From Fusibacter ferrireducens (GTDB lineage: Bacteria > Bacillota > Clostridia > Peptostreptococcales > Acidaminobacteraceae), in assembly GCF_015352425.1 (NCBI RefSeq), contig NZ_JADKNH010000005.1, positions 1 to 64,000 of the forward strand: DNA of 64,000 bases, in the 5' to 3' direction. The translations under genes were made by a program, and so were the position numbers. The notes under the pieces are model-generated. The model did no database searches. It was not told where the DNA came from and was given only the letters and a program-made list of their open reading frames with translations. Shown piece by piece: positions 6,470 through 15,962 of the stretch. The stretch's first letter is position 1. Each line of letters starts with the position of its first letter.

Positions 6470-8281
6470 TTAACTTTTTAATCGCTTTGAGATTTTATTG
6501 AGGTATGAGCGACTGAGTTTTATTAAGTCATGTAAAATCATCGGCGTCATAGCATACATAACCAGCTGAGTTAAAAGAGTGAATTCAAAGTCGAATCGCA
6601 TGCTCCAGAAGGCACCAATCATGAAAATGAGAATTAAAATGCCCGAGGTGGTATTTAACGCAGTTTGATGAAATGCAATTTTTCTCAACGAGATAGAAAC
6701 GGGATATTGAAAGATAAAAGCCATCCCCACAAAGACAAGTCCCATAAAAAATAGAGGTTCAGGGTGATAATTACTGTACGAAATCATGAGACAATAAAGG
6801 CCGACCCATATACCAATGTGCAGTATGTTGGAATTAAAATAGCTTATGGATTTCGATTTAACGGGCTTTGACGTATCCACAGTTTCTACAAAAAGAGCTA
6901 ATCCCAGTAAGCCGGATAGGCTTAAATTGAGTAAGAGCAATAGATATGGAGAAACGGTGAAAAGCATTCTAAGCGTAATTAACTCCACTAAATGCAATGA
7001 TATGATGAATGATTTCAATTTATCAAATCTTATAACCAGAGTTTTGCTTTCTTCAAAAACTTCAGAAAATGATTTTTCTTCATAGGTCTTATCCACAAAA
7101 TAGTCAAATAAAGTATCGTCCAGTTGCTTTAGAGGCGACTTTTCACAAGCTGTTTTTAAAATTACGGCAGTGTTTTTTCGATAAAGTGATACAATTCGAT
7201 GTACTTGATCTTCATTAAAACGAGTCATAAAAGTATATCGATGTAGAACAGGGGCAAGTGTCTTATTTGAAAAAGTAATGAGTTTACTCTGATCAAATAC
7301 TCTGCTCTCCTCGTTTAGTAGATTTAAATGTTTGGCAATGGCATTCACATAAATTGGTGATTCTTGAGAAAATGTGATCACTTTATAGGGTTTATCACAA
7401 TGGATTTTTTCAAAATAATTGGCCGATTTCTCAGCGATTTTAGGGGTCGTTTTAATCGGTGCAAAAATACTGATTGCGCCGATATAAATAAGATCCGATG
7501 GGATATCGTCAATGACGTTGTCTCTGGAATCTATTTTAAAAGCATATCCCCAAACGCGCTCAAGTGCGTGTCCATGTTTGTGTTCAGAGGCAATGATTTT
7601 GGCAACATGTTCTTTTTTCAGAATATCGATGCCGTTTTGTGTTAAGACGTGAGTACATCTCTCCAGCAGTTGATCCAAGTCGCCCATACACATGAGTTGA
7701 GTCATATGAGTTTTTATCTCTTGATGTTGAGTCAGCCAGAGACCTTCATTTTGCCATGCTCTTATTTTAGGCCACTGTGCAGACAAGGCAATTTCGTCAA
7801 TTGGAAAAAGGGATTGCAGTTGAATCTTGGAGGGTACAAGTCGTTCGTCTTCATGAGCACATAAGAGTGCTGTCTGAAGCAGTTTGGTCATATTTTTACG
7901 GCCCAGTAAAGTCTTATCATTTACAGCTGAATGCTCTGAAAGCGCAATTTCTAAATCAAATGTTTCAAGGTGAGCAATTCTCGAATTACTGTAGTCCACT
8001 AAATGGTTCATATCAGTGACGATGAGATTGCTTTTATGAATCGATTTGGATGTTTCCAGAGAATCAGATTTATACGAAATGAGCTTTGGATAGAGTTTAA
8101 ATGCTTGATTTTGAACGAAATAAAGTTCAACAGGCATCAATACAACCATCAAAAGCTGAATCAATTTATTGGGCATAAATACGATGCCTATAAAATAAAT
8201 GGCTATGGCTATTAACATTTTAATTTGATGTTTCTTTTTATCGGAATCTTCAGGTGAATGAGTCGCATTAAAGTACAACAT
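6470..8281 (-). CDS. degenerate P-type ATPase-like membrane protein (predicted pseudoenzyme)
   Basis: 603 residues. Two membrane segments (about 20-56) are followed by a cytosolic region (60-420) and about six C-terminal membrane segments (430-590). The layout and fragments match the second half of a P2-type cation ATPase: a KGAPE-like stretch at 197-209 (CMGDLDQLLERCT), a GLxG-DPxR-like stretch at 263-280 (GAISIFAPIKTTP), an iTGD-like stretch at 300-318 (VITFSQESPIYVNAIAKHL), a PxxK-like stretch at 351-366 (FMTRFNEDQVHRIV). The phosphorylation motif DKTGT is absent (perhaps DMNHL at 90-94), the GDGxND loop is lost, and the actuator domain with TGES is missing. The frame is intact, arguing for a retained non-catalytic role. 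It lies 42 bp downstream of the aminotransferase gene. Confidence 0.7.
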   Translation of the reverse strand: MLYFNATHSPEDSDKKKHQIKMLIAIAIYFIGIVFMPNKLIQLLMVVLMPVELYFVQNQAFKLYPKLISYKSDSLETSKSIHKSNLIVTDMNHLVDYSNSRIAHLETFDLEIALSEHSAVNDKTLLGRKNMTKLLQTALLCAHEDERLVPSKIQLQSLFPIDEIALSAQWPKIRAWQNEGLWLTQHQEIKTHMTQLMCMGDLDQLLERCTHVLTQNGIDILKKEHVAKIIASEHKHGHALERVWGYAFKIDSRDNVIDDIPSDLIYIGAISIFAPIKTTPKIAEKSANYFEKIHCDKPYKVITFSQESPIYVNAIAKHLNLLNEESRVFDQSKLITFSNKTLAPVLHRYTFMTRFNEDQVHRIVSLYRKNTAVILKTACEKSPLKQLDDTLFDYFVDKTYEEKSFSEVFEESKTLVIRFDKLKSFIISLHLVELITLRMLFTVSPYLLLLLNLSLSGLLGLALFVETVDTSKPVKSKSISYFNSNILHIGIWVGLYCLMISYSNYHPEPLFFMGLVFVGMAFIFQYPVSISLRKIAFHQTALNTTSGILILIFMIGAFWSMRFDFEFTLLTQLVMYAMTPMILHDLIKLSRSYLNKISKRLKS

Positions 8282-8323
8282 GAAAAGTCCTTTCTAAGAT
8301 GAATGGAGTGAGATTCTGAAAGA

Positions 8324-9505
8324 TTATAACTGGCTCAAATAGGTTTTAATTCTACTTAATCCCTCTTGAACAAGGCTGAGTTCAGTTGCATAAGAGAGCC
8401 TAATGCAATGGTCATTTCCGAACGCAATCCCTGGCACAACTGCAAGATCGTATTGTGTTAACAGATCATCACAAATTTGTAGGGAAAGACTGTCTTCAGC
8501 ATTAAATTTGTCCTTGTAGTACGAGAGATCCATGAAAAGATAAAAAGCACCATCGGGTTGTATAAAGGTCACATGGTCAATCTTACGAAGTGTTTCAACG
8601 AGGAGATCTCTTCTCAATTTATATTCAGAAACCATTTGGGTCATATCGTCTAGACAATCTGTAAGTGCAGCAGCGCCAGCCCATTGGGACACAATGCTTG
8701 GATGAGATACTAAATGGCCTTGAATCGTAGAAATCGCTTTGGCAATTTCAGGAGAAGATGCGGTGTAGCCAATGCGCCATCCAGTCATTGCAACAGATTT
8801 TGAAAGGCCGTTGATAACAACTGTAATTGCTTTTGCTTCAGGAGAAATAGAAGCAATGGATGTGAAATCATCTGTGTAGCAAATGCGTTCATAGATTTCA
8901 TCTGCCAAGATGAAAAGGTCTTTTTCGATGCAAAGGTTTACAAGTGGTTCCAGTTCAGATTTTGTGTACACGGCACCTGTAGGGTTAGAGGGATTATTGA
9001 TGAGTAGCATTTTAGTCTTTGGTGTAACGGCATTTTTAAGCTCTTCAAGTGTAAGTTTAAATTGATTTTCAATCTTTGTGTCTACGAGTACGGGAATACC
9101 ACCGCAGAGTTTGATCATTTCTGGATAACTTGTCCAGTAAGGTTTTGGAACGATGACTTCATCTCCGGGATCTAAAATTGCAAGCAAAGTGTTTGTAATG
9201 GCATGTTTTGCGCCTGAAGAAACGACGATATCTGTCACTTCATAGTCAACGCCATTTTCAGTTTTCAATTTATTGACAATTGCTTTTCGAAGCGCCATTA
9301 GTCCTGGAACCATGTCGTATTTGGATTCATTTCTTGCAATCGCATCAATGCCCTCTAGTTTTGCCTTTTCAGGCGTAAAAAAATCAGGTTCTCCTATACT
9401 CAAATCTATAATGGATTTACCTTCAGATTTTAGGGCTTTTACTTTAGTACTTATACCAATGGTATAAGAGGGTGTGATGGTTTGAACTCTTTGAGATAAT
9501 TTCAT
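8324..9505 (-). CDS. class I pyridoxal-phosphate aminotransferase, aspartate type
   Basis: The 393-residue protein is the normal length for AspC/PatA-like enzymes (fold type I). Visible signatures are SIGEPDF, a Gly-rich cofactor loop SSGAKHA, NNPSNPTG, DEIYE, the PLP lysine in NGLSKSVAMTGWRIGY, and the C-terminal substrate arginine region IRLSYAT. It transfers an amino group between aspartate (or a similar amino acid) and 2-oxoglutarate; exact specificity is open. The start has GAAGGTGA upstream. The P-type-ATPase-like gene follows on the same strand. Confidence 0.9.
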   Translation of the reverse strand: MKLSQRVQTITPSYTIGISTKVKALKSEGKSIIDLSIGEPDFFTPEKAKLEGIDAIARNESKYDMVPGLMALRKAIVNKLKTENGVDYEVTDIVVSSGAKHAITNTLLAILDPGDEVIVPKPYWTSYPEMIKLCGGIPVLVDTKIENQFKLTLEELKNAVTPKTKMLLINNPSNPTGAVYTKSELEPLVNLCIEKDLFILADEIYERICYTDDFTSIASISPEAKAITVVINGLSKSVAMTGWRIGYTASSPEIAKAISTIQGHLVSHPSIVSQWAGAAALTDCLDDMTQMVSEYKLRRDLLVETLRKIDHVTFIQPDGAFYLFMDLSYYKDKFNAEDSLSLQICDDLLTQYDLAVVPGIAFGNDHCIRLSYATELSLVQEGLSRIKTYLSQL

Positions 9506-9647
9506 AATAAGGTCACCTTCAGGTGCTAAAACACCTGCCTTTCAGTGTAATTTTAAAAAGTTTACATTTGTTTGATGAAACAAGCATTCTAATGTGTTAG
9601 AATTATTATAGCAATTTATTGCAAAAACACAAAGACTGAGGTTAAAA

Positions 9648-9833
9648 ATGTCTGTTTTAGATTGGATTTTAATTGGTGCAATCATTCTTTTTTTTACAGG
9701 GGTAGCTTTTTTTGCGCTTGGAGATCTCTTTAGAGATCGTAAATTTTATAAAGATAAGCTTAAAAATATTCAAAAAATGTCCGATTATAAGCAGAAGAAG
9801 CCCGTTTCAAATTCTGGAAAGGCTAAAAGATGA
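9648..9833 (+). CDS. small single-span membrane protein, function unknown
   Basis: A 61-residue protein: one membrane helix (about 6-27) followed by a Lys/Arg-rich tail. The ATG is preceded by TGAGG, and the stop overlaps the next start as ATGA, so it is translationally coupled to the decarboxylase. The 141-bp spacer upstream (9506-9647) is shared with the divergent aminotransferase gene and holds a small inverted repeat, CAGGTG/CACCTG. Confidence 0.7.
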   Translation: MSVLDWILIGAIILFFTGVAFFALGDLFRDRKFYKDKLKNIQKMSDYKQKKPVSNSGKAKR

Positions 9834-11311
9834 GACTGTTAGAAGCACTTCGTGCCATTGAATCAGAACAATTGCATTCATTTTATATGCCAGGTCATAA
9901 AAAACATCCCCAATTTATAAAAAAACTTGAAAATTTGATTCACTTAGATATTACTGAAATTCCAAAAGCAGATCATCTTCATGAGCCTAAGGGCTGTATA
10001 CTTGAAACTCAGAATTTAATAGCTTCCACATATGAATCAGGGGCGTCTAGACTTCTGGTCAACGGTAGTACTGTGGGATTGTTGAGTATGATCATAGGCA
10101 GTTTGGACGAAGGGGACGCTGTTTTAATAAATCGAAATGCACACAAATCTGTTTATAATGCAATAACTTTTGCTAAGCTAAAACCCTACTATTATCTCCC
10201 TGAATATGATGATTATATGGGTATAGTTGTCGATTATGATGTAGAGCGGATTTGTTCTATTTTGAAAGAGAACACGCATATTAAAGCCGTCATTTTAACA
10301 TATCCCACTTATGAGGGCGTTTGTATGGCGTTGAAGCGTGTTATAGACTTTTCTCATGAACGCAATATTCTAGTTCTAGTAGATGAGGCGCATGGTGCTC
10401 ACTTAAAGTTTAATTCGGAGTGGCCAATATCTGCACTTGATTTAGGCGCTGATATTGTAGTTCAGAGTTTTCATAAAACCCTACCGGCTTTGACGCAGAC
10501 TGCATGTTTACATTATGGCAAGCATTTGACTGAAAGCATGAGAGGTAAGCAGATTATACAGCAAGTGGATGATTGTTTAAAGACTTTCCAGACAAGTAGT
10601 CCGTCATATGTCTTAATGGCATCAGTGGATGCCATGCTTGATCTAATGCTTGAAGAGGGAAAGCTTTGGAGTGAAGAACTTACATCACAGATTGAATGGC
10701 TGTATAAAGAGACCCAAGATTTAAAAACCATTGCTTTTTATCATACGAAAGTTAAAAAAGATCCAAGTAAGTTATTGCTTCAAATTCATCCGGATTTTTA
10801 TGAAGAAGGCGTTTGGGATGGTGAGGTGCTTTCAAAGTGTTTAAGGGAAATGGCGCATATTCAAGTGGAGTATGAAACCCAAACAATTCTTTTATTCATG
10901 ACGAGTATCTGTAATGATCACTCTGATTTTGAAGCTCTTGCAAACGCATTAAAAACATTGGATAAGTTGAGAATTTTTGAGCTTTCAAGTGAATCTATTA
11001 AATCAGAAGCACGTTTAAAGCAAAGTTCAAAATTCAATTTTGTAAAACTGTATGAGGGATTGATTAAATCTGAGATTCAAATTTATCTACCTCATGAAGT
11101 GAAACGCAAAACATATACAGAAGTGATGGCTGAGGCCGCAATAGGTGAGATCAGTGCTGATTTTATAACACCGTATCCACCTGGAATTCCTATTTTAGTT
11201 CCTGGTGAGCGCATTACACAAGGTGCAGTGGATTTATTAAAAATACTGTTGGGTGCAGAGCTGAAAAAAATTAAGATTCTCGAAAGGAGCCTTGAGGAAT
11301 CCTCAAGATAA
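9830..11311 (+). CDS. Orn/Lys/Arg decarboxylase family protein (YaaO/SpeA type)
   Basis: A 493-residue PLP enzyme of the prokaryotic ornithine/lysine/arginine decarboxylase group I, short YaaO-like form. Visible are FYMPGHKK at the N-terminus, LVNGSTVGLL (cofactor phosphate loop), VDEAHGAHL, the PLP lysine in QSFHKTLPALTQTA, and a C-terminal domain with YPPGIPILVPGE. Substrate cannot be assigned. It overlaps the small membrane gene by 4 bp and leads into lepB, darA and holB, the order of the yaaO-darA-holB region of Bacillus. Confidence 0.88.
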   Translation: MRLLEALRAIESEQLHSFYMPGHKKHPQFIKKLENLIHLDITEIPKADHLHEPKGCILETQNLIASTYESGASRLLVNGSTVGLLSMIIGSLDEGDAVLINRNAHKSVYNAITFAKLKPYYYLPEYDDYMGIVVDYDVERICSILKENTHIKAVILTYPTYEGVCMALKRVIDFSHERNILVLVDEAHGAHLKFNSEWPISALDLGADIVVQSFHKTLPALTQTACLHYGKHLTESMRGKQIIQQVDDCLKTFQTSSPSYVLMASVDAMLDLMLEEGKLWSEELTSQIEWLYKETQDLKTIAFYHTKVKKDPSKLLLQIHPDFYEEGVWDGEVLSKCLREMAHIQVEYETQTILLFMTSICNDHSDFEALANALKTLDKLRIFELSSESIKSEARLKQSSKFNFVKLYEGLIKSEIQIYLPHEVKRKTYTEVMAEAAIGEISADFITPYPPGIPILVPGERITQGAVDLLKILLGAELKKIKILERSLEESSR

Positions 11312-11316
11312 ATATT

Positions 11317-11877
11317 ATGGATAAAATAAAAAAAGAATTACTCGAATGGGGACAAGCAATACTGGTTACATTAGTCATTTTTTTAATTTATAATTTCTTT
11401 TTTGCGACGACAACGGTTTACAATACGTCTATGTTTCCAACGTTAGTTGAAAAAGATATGCTTTTTATGGTTAAACGTTCAGAGCTTAAAGCAGGCGACA
11501 TTGTCTCTTTTAAATCAGATTTGACTTTGTCAGCACGAGATATTGATAGTCTTAATTTTATTCAGAAATTGCTACATCATGAAGGGGAACGTAAAAATCT
11601 TATAAAGAGGGTGATCGCTGTTCCTGGAGATAGTATTGAAGTCAAGGATGGTGAGGTAATTGTAAACGGTATTATTCTGGATGAACCATATATCAATACA
11701 GTGACCAATAAATCCGCTTATTATGAAAAGATTCCAGAGGGCATGTACTTCTGTATGGGTGATAATCGATTTGTCAGTTATGACAGTAGAGAGATTGGTT
11801 TAATTTCTGGAGATGACATGATTGGCAAGGTTGTTTTTAGGTTTATGCCATTAAGTAAAATAGGTAAGGTGAATTAA
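11317..11877 (+). CDS. lepB: signal peptidase I
   Basis: The 186-residue type I signal peptidase cleaves exported preproteins outside the membrane. One N-terminal membrane anchor (about 15-33) is followed by the catalytic Ser38 in NTSMFPTL, the general-base Lys97 in LIKRVIAVPGDS, and the conserved MGDNR box. It starts five bases after the decarboxylase stop. In Bacillus tmk occupies the comparable position; here lepB is found instead. Confidence 0.92.
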   Translation: MDKIKKELLEWGQAILVTLVIFLIYNFFFATTTVYNTSMFPTLVEKDMLFMVKRSELKAGDIVSFKSDLTLSARDIDSLNFIQKLLHHEGERKNLIKRVIAVPGDSIEVKDGEVIVNGIILDEPYINTVTNKSAYYEKIPEGMYFCMGDNRFVSYDSREIGLISGDDMIGKVVFRFMPLSKIGKVN

Positions 11878-11889
11878 TTTTCGAAATTG

Positions 11890-11898
11890 TGGTATAAT
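11890..11898 (+). promoter_or_regulatory. extended -10 promoter element before darA
   Basis: TGGTATAAT is a perfect extended -10 box about 35 bp upstream of the darA start codon; the -35 region is weak. It would let darA-holB-ricT be transcribed separately from the decarboxylase-lepB genes. Confidence 0.55.
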
Positions 11899-11934
11899 AG
11901 TGAGTAGAAGTTACTTTTGAAAGGAGGCCTATTT

Positions 11935-12258
11935 ATGAAATTGATTATTGCAATCGTCCATGACGAAGATGCACATGCACTCGTAAAACAATTAACACAA
12001 GCTGATTTTGGGGTGACTAAATTAGCTTCCACTGGTGGTTTTCTAAAATCCGGTAATACCACTTTGATTATAGGAACACCCAAAGAACGTGTTGAATCAG
12101 CACTTGCCATTATTGAAAAGACAAGTCAGACGAGAAAAGAGATTACAACGACAACTTCATTATTGGGAGACAATTCAGTTATGGGAATGCCACTGGAGAT
12201 CACTGTTGGTGGTGCCACTGTATTTGTAGTAGATGTGGAAAAATATATTAAAATGTAA
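11935..12258 (+). CDS. darA: cyclic-di-AMP receptor, PII-like
   Basis: A 107-residue PII-like trimeric signal protein of the DarA/PstA family (formerly DUF970). It begins MKLIIAIVHDEDAHALVKQL and has the T-loop region LASTGGFLKSGNTTLIIG and the nucleotide-site segment GTPKERV. DarA binds c-di-AMP; downstream partners are unknown. The start is ATG 11935, preceded by AAAGGAGG; an upstream frame extension is not used. It sits directly before holB, as in Bacillus and many clostridia. Confidence 0.92.
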   Translation: MKLIIAIVHDEDAHALVKQLTQADFGVTKLASTGGFLKSGNTTLIIGTPKERVESALAIIEKTSQTRKEITTTTSLLGDNSVMGMPLEITVGGATVFVVDVEKYIKM

Positions 12259-12269
12259 AGGGTAGCGGT

Positions 12270-13130
12270 ATGCAGTATCAAACACAGAGACTTTTTTTAG
12301 AAAAGGCCATATTAGGTGGCAAGCTATCACATAGTTATATTTTTTCAGGAACGGATGATATCAAGTTTTCAACTGAAATTGCAAAGTTAGTTTTGTGCAA
12401 ACAGGAACACACCGGCTGTGATTCCTGTTCGTCATGTTTAAAAATAAATTCGAACAATCACCCGGATCTTATGATCATTTCACCAGATGGCAATTCAATT
12501 AAAAATGCACAAGTAGAAGCTTTTCAAGAGTATATCTATATTAAACCCTTCGAGAGCAAATTTAAGATTGTCATTTTTAAAGATTTGGATTTGATGACGC
12601 CAAGAGCACAAAACAGAATTCTTAAGACACTGGAAGAACCGCCAGAATATGCTCTTTTTATTTTTATGACATACAATTTAGAAGCTGTTCTTGAAACCGT
12701 TGTTTCAAGATGCCAAGTGATTCAGTTTTATCATGCTTTGGAATCACAGGGAGAAGAAATTGAACAAGAAATCTTAAATAAGGCAATTGAGTTTGTTAAA
12801 AGTATTGAGTTTAAGGATGTAAATCGGGTTTTCGAATTTGCCCTATATGCCAAAGAAGATAAATCAAGGTTTCAAGTTGTGATCAACAGAGTTGCTAAAA
12901 TACTCAGGGACGTCATGATCTTCCGTGAAACTGAAAATCTTCAATTGATAAATTCTGAAAATTTCACTATACTGGACTATAGAGATCAACTTGAAAAACT
13001 CAATAAGAGTTTTACCACTGAAAAATTGGTCGAGTTGATCTTCATTATAGATGATGTCGAATTAAAACTTAAAAATAATATGAACTTTGAACTTACAATT
13101 GATCAATTGCTGTTCAAATGTATACAATAG
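12270..13130 (+). CDS. holB: DNA polymerase III delta' subunit
   Basis: A 286-residue clamp-loader subunit. The AAA+ fold is recognisable from LSHSYIFSG, a four-Cys zinc module (CKQEHTGCDSCSSC, about residues 47-60), a degenerate Walker B region (IVIFKDLDLMTPRAQN) and the SRC motif in VVSRCQVI. The Walker A loop is not canonical, as expected for delta', which usually does not hydrolyse ATP. It lies between darA and ricT in conserved order. Confidence 0.9.
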   Translation: MQYQTQRLFLEKAILGGKLSHSYIFSGTDDIKFSTEIAKLVLCKQEHTGCDSCSSCLKINSNNHPDLMIISPDGNSIKNAQVEAFQEYIYIKPFESKFKIVIFKDLDLMTPRAQNRILKTLEEPPEYALFIFMTYNLEAVLETVVSRCQVIQFYHALESQGEEIEQEILNKAIEFVKSIEFKDVNRVFEFALYAKEDKSRFQVVINRVAKILRDVMIFRETENLQLINSENFTILDYRDQLEKLNKSFTTEKLVELIFIIDDVELKLKNNMNFELTIDQLLFKCIQ

Positions 13131-13139
13131 GAGGCATAA

Positions 13140-14057
13140 ATGATCACTGTCGTAGGCGTGAGATTTAAAAAAGCTGGCAAAATTTATTATTTCGATCCAG
13201 GTGATGTAGACGTTAATAAAAACGATCATGTGATTGTTGAAACTGCTAGAGGTGTGGAATATGGCGAATGTGTCATTGGAAGAAGAGAAATCACTGAAGA
13301 TCAGATCATAAGTCCATTGAAGCCTGTTCTTAGAACTTCAACATCTGAAGACGATGAAATCCATTTAAATAATAAAAATAAGGCAAAAGAAGCGTTTGAT
13401 GTTTGCATTGAAAAGATTCAATTACATCAGCTTGATATGAAGCTCATAGATGTGGAATATACTTTTGATAACAATAAAGTTATTTTCTATTTTACAGCAG
13501 ATGGCCGGATTGACTTTAGAGAACTTGTAAAAGATTTGGCAGCTATTTTTAGAACGCGGATTGAGCTTAGACAAATAGGCGTTCGTGACGAATCTAAAAT
13601 GGTAAAAGGATTAGGGCCTTGTGGGAGAGAGATTTGTTGTGGGAGTTGGTTAGGCGATTTTGCGCCGGTTTCTATAAAAATGGCGAAGGATCAGAATCTG
13701 TCACTTAACCCCGTTAAAATATCAGGACTTTGCGGTCGTTTGATGTGTTGCTTGAAATATGAATACGAGACTTATGTACAAATTCGAGTGGGCATGCCAA
13801 ATAGAGGCGATAAAGTCAAAACACCAGATGGCAGTGCATATGTTGTGGACACCAATATTTTACTTGAACAAGTAAAAGTTAGACATATCATAAAAACAAG
13901 TCCTCATGAAGAACTTAGTGAAGATATAGTCCCTTATAACAAAGCGAACATTAAAGTGATTGAAGTTAACAAAAGTCATGGACATTCTCATGTGGCAGCG
14001 ATTCCAACTGAAACAGAGCCTGTGGATTTTGTGGCATTAAAAAAATTAGAAGACTAG
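13140..14057 (+). CDS. ricT: PSP1 domain protein, RicT/YaaT family
   Basis: A 305-residue cytosolic protein with the PSP1 domain. The conserved cysteines are in GPCGREICCGSW and GLCGRLMCCLKYE. In Bacillus, RicT (YaaT) forms a complex with RicA and RicF that carries iron-sulfur clusters and affects RNase Y processing, sporulation and competence; ricA and ricF are not in this window. It follows holB by nine bases and ends in its own terminator. Confidence 0.92.
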   Translation: MITVVGVRFKKAGKIYYFDPGDVDVNKNDHVIVETARGVEYGECVIGRREITEDQIISPLKPVLRTSTSEDDEIHLNNKNKAKEAFDVCIEKIQLHQLDMKLIDVEYTFDNNKVIFYFTADGRIDFRELVKDLAAIFRTRIELRQIGVRDESKMVKGLGPCGREICCGSWLGDFAPVSIKMAKDQNLSLNPVKISGLCGRLMCCLKYEYETYVQIRVGMPNRGDKVKTPDGSAYVVDTNILLEQVKVRHIIKTSPHEELSEDIVPYNKANIKVIEVNKSHGHSHVAAIPTETEPVDFVALKKLED

Positions 14058-14062
14058 AATTT

Positions 14063-14101
14063 TAAAAGAGCTTTGTGGCGATTCCCATTAAAGCTCTTTT
14101 C
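14063..14101 (+). terminator. intrinsic terminator after ricT
   Basis: Stem AAAAGAGCTTT/AAAGCTCTTTT with a loop of about 16 bases. An upstream ATG of the next frame (14073) lies inside this hairpin, which argues that trmN6 starts further downstream. Confidence 0.75.
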
Positions 14102-14162
14102 TATATTTACGAGGGTAGCGGTGGAGATCGAGGATTTAAAAATGAAATTGGGAGAGAGATGT

Positions 14163-14945
14163 ATGAAAAGACTGGAGAGAGATCTTGAAAAAGAATTGGT
14201 CATGCCGCATGAGCGAGTGGACGATTTACAATTGGATGGGCTTAAAATTATTCAAGATCCAAAGGGTTTTTGTTTTGGTATAGATGCTGTATTACTAAGT
14301 CATTTTGTAAAGGTGAAGCGCACACATCAAATTGTTGAATTTGGAACGGGCACTGGGATTATTCCCATATTATTGGCTGGTAAGACAGAATTTAAACATC
14401 TCTATGCATTTGAAGTTCAGGAAGAAGTTGCTGATATGGCCAGCAGGAGTGTGAAATTAAACCATTTGGAGGATAAAATTGAAATTATAAGAGCCAATTT
14501 AAAAGAGGCACTTCAATATTTTGATAAGGGCACAATGGACACGATTGTGAGCAACCCACCTTATATGAGCACAGATGGCGGTATTAAAAATCCTTCTGAT
14601 AAGAAGGCCATATCAAGACATGAAGTGCTCTGTACACTTGAAGATATCATCGTTAATGCCAGCAGTCTTTTAAAACCTGGGGGAAATCTGTATATGATTC
14701 ACAGGCCAAATCGATTGGCAGATCTCATATATCTTTGCAAGCAGAATAAGCTAGAGCCCAAAGAAATTAGAATGATTCAGCCTTATGCGCACAAAAAACC
14801 CAATATCTTTTTAATCCGATGTGCCAAAGGTGGGCGTTCAGATCTTAAATTTCATGATCCTTTGATTGTGAGAACAAATCAGGGGGATTACACGAAGGCA
14901 ATTTACGATATTTATGGGATGGAGAATATAACGGTTTTTGAATAG
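14163..14945 (+). CDS. trmN6: tRNA1(Val) (adenine37-N6)-methyltransferase
   Basis: A SAM-dependent Rossmann methyltransferase of about 260 residues, with the glycine-rich motif EFGTGTGIIPIL and the N6-adenine catalytic signature SNPPY. The YabB/TrmN6 family modifies A37 of tRNA1(Val). The start is placed at 14163 (GGGAGAGA upstream); ATG 14142 is a possible alternative. The protein opens with DDLQLDGLKIIQDPKGFCFG, typical of the family. It stands between ricT and rsmI, the position of yabB in Bacillus. Confidence 0.88.
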   Translation: MKRLERDLEKELVMPHERVDDLQLDGLKIIQDPKGFCFGIDAVLLSHFVKVKRTHQIVEFGTGTGIIPILLAGKTEFKHLYAFEVQEEVADMASRSVKLNHLEDKIEIIRANLKEALQYFDKGTMDTIVSNPPYMSTDGGIKNPSDKKAISRHEVLCTLEDIIVNASSLLKPGGNLYMIHRPNRLADLIYLCKQNKLEPKEIRMIQPYAHKKPNIFLIRCAKGGRSDLKFHDPLIVRTNQGDYTKAIYDIYGMENITVFE

Positions 14946-15024
14946 ATAGAGTTCAGATGTCGTTATTGAGATAAAATGCATTATTATGAACAGATCTATG
15001 GCATCAGATTTAAGGAGATGGATC

Positions 15025-15867
15025 ATGAGAGGTAAGTTATATATATGTGGGACGCCCATTGGCAATTTAGAGGATATCACTTATAGGGCACTTAGAATTT
15101 TACAAACTTGTGATGTGGTTTTTGCAGAAGATACTCGACACAGTTTGAAGTTGCTGAATCACTTTGAAATTAAAAAACCGCTCTATAGTTATCATGAACA
15201 CAATAAGCAAATAAAGGGACCTGAAATTTTAAGCAAATTAGATGCTGGAGATATGGTGGCACTTGTGACGGATGCAGGGATGCCAGGAATTTCAGACCCT
15301 GGTCACGATGTGATAAAACTGTGTATTGAACAGGGGTATGAATTTGAAATTATACCCGGTGTCACAGCATTTACCACTGCACTTGTGGGATCTGGACTGG
15401 ATACTTCTCGGTTTATCTTTGAAGGGTTTTTGGATCGAGATAAAAAGATGCGCAAAACCTATCTTGAATCCATTCAATATGAGAAAGGCACGTTGATTTT
15501 TTATGAGTCACCGCATCGAATTAAGGCGACTTTGAAAGCTATTTACGATGTGTTAGGGAATAGAAATTCAGTTATTGCAAGGGAACTCACAAAAAAATAT
15601 GAAGAGTATAAAAGAGGCCCTTTGTTAACTCTGATAAAATCACTTGAGGAGCAAGAGGTAAAAGGCGAGATTGTACTGCTGATTGAAGGCAGTCTTGAAG
15701 AAGCGCCAAAGGGTGAGAGTGTGATAGAAAGTTTATCTGTGGAGGCATTGCTAAATCATTATATAGAGCAGGGCATCGATAAAAAAGAAGCAATTAAAAG
15801 AGTTGCTAGAGAAAAACAGGTCAAAAAATCTGAAGTATATGCCATTTCAATTAAAGAGCCTCTCTGA
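15025..15867 (+). CDS. rsmI: 16S rRNA (cytidine1402-2'-O)-methyltransferase
   Basis: A 280-residue tetrapyrrole-methylase-fold enzyme that 2'-O-methylates C1402 of 16S rRNA. Visible are LYICGTPIGNLEDIT at the N-terminus, AEDTRH, DAGMPGISDPG and FYESPHRI, all characteristic of RsmI. The start at ATG 15025 has TAAGGAGA upstream; the longer frame from 14986 lacks one. It closes the conserved ricT-trmN6-rsmI run. Confidence 0.93.
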   Translation: MRGKLYICGTPIGNLEDITYRALRILQTCDVVFAEDTRHSLKLLNHFEIKKPLYSYHEHNKQIKGPEILSKLDAGDMVALVTDAGMPGISDPGHDVIKLCIEQGYEFEIIPGVTAFTTALVGSGLDTSRFIFEGFLDRDKKMRKTYLESIQYEKGTLIFYESPHRIKATLKAIYDVLGNRNSVIARELTKKYEEYKRGPLLTLIKSLEEQEVKGEIVLLIEGSLEEAPKGESVIESLSVEALLNHYIEQGIDKKEAIKRVAREKQVKKSEVYAISIKEPL

Positions 15868-15962
15868 TTGACTAAGGATTCTGTTTGACTTAATATGATT
15901 TTAAAAGAGCGTTCATGGAGAGGAGGAAATGATTTTCTAAGGAGAATATCATAAAGTATAAG

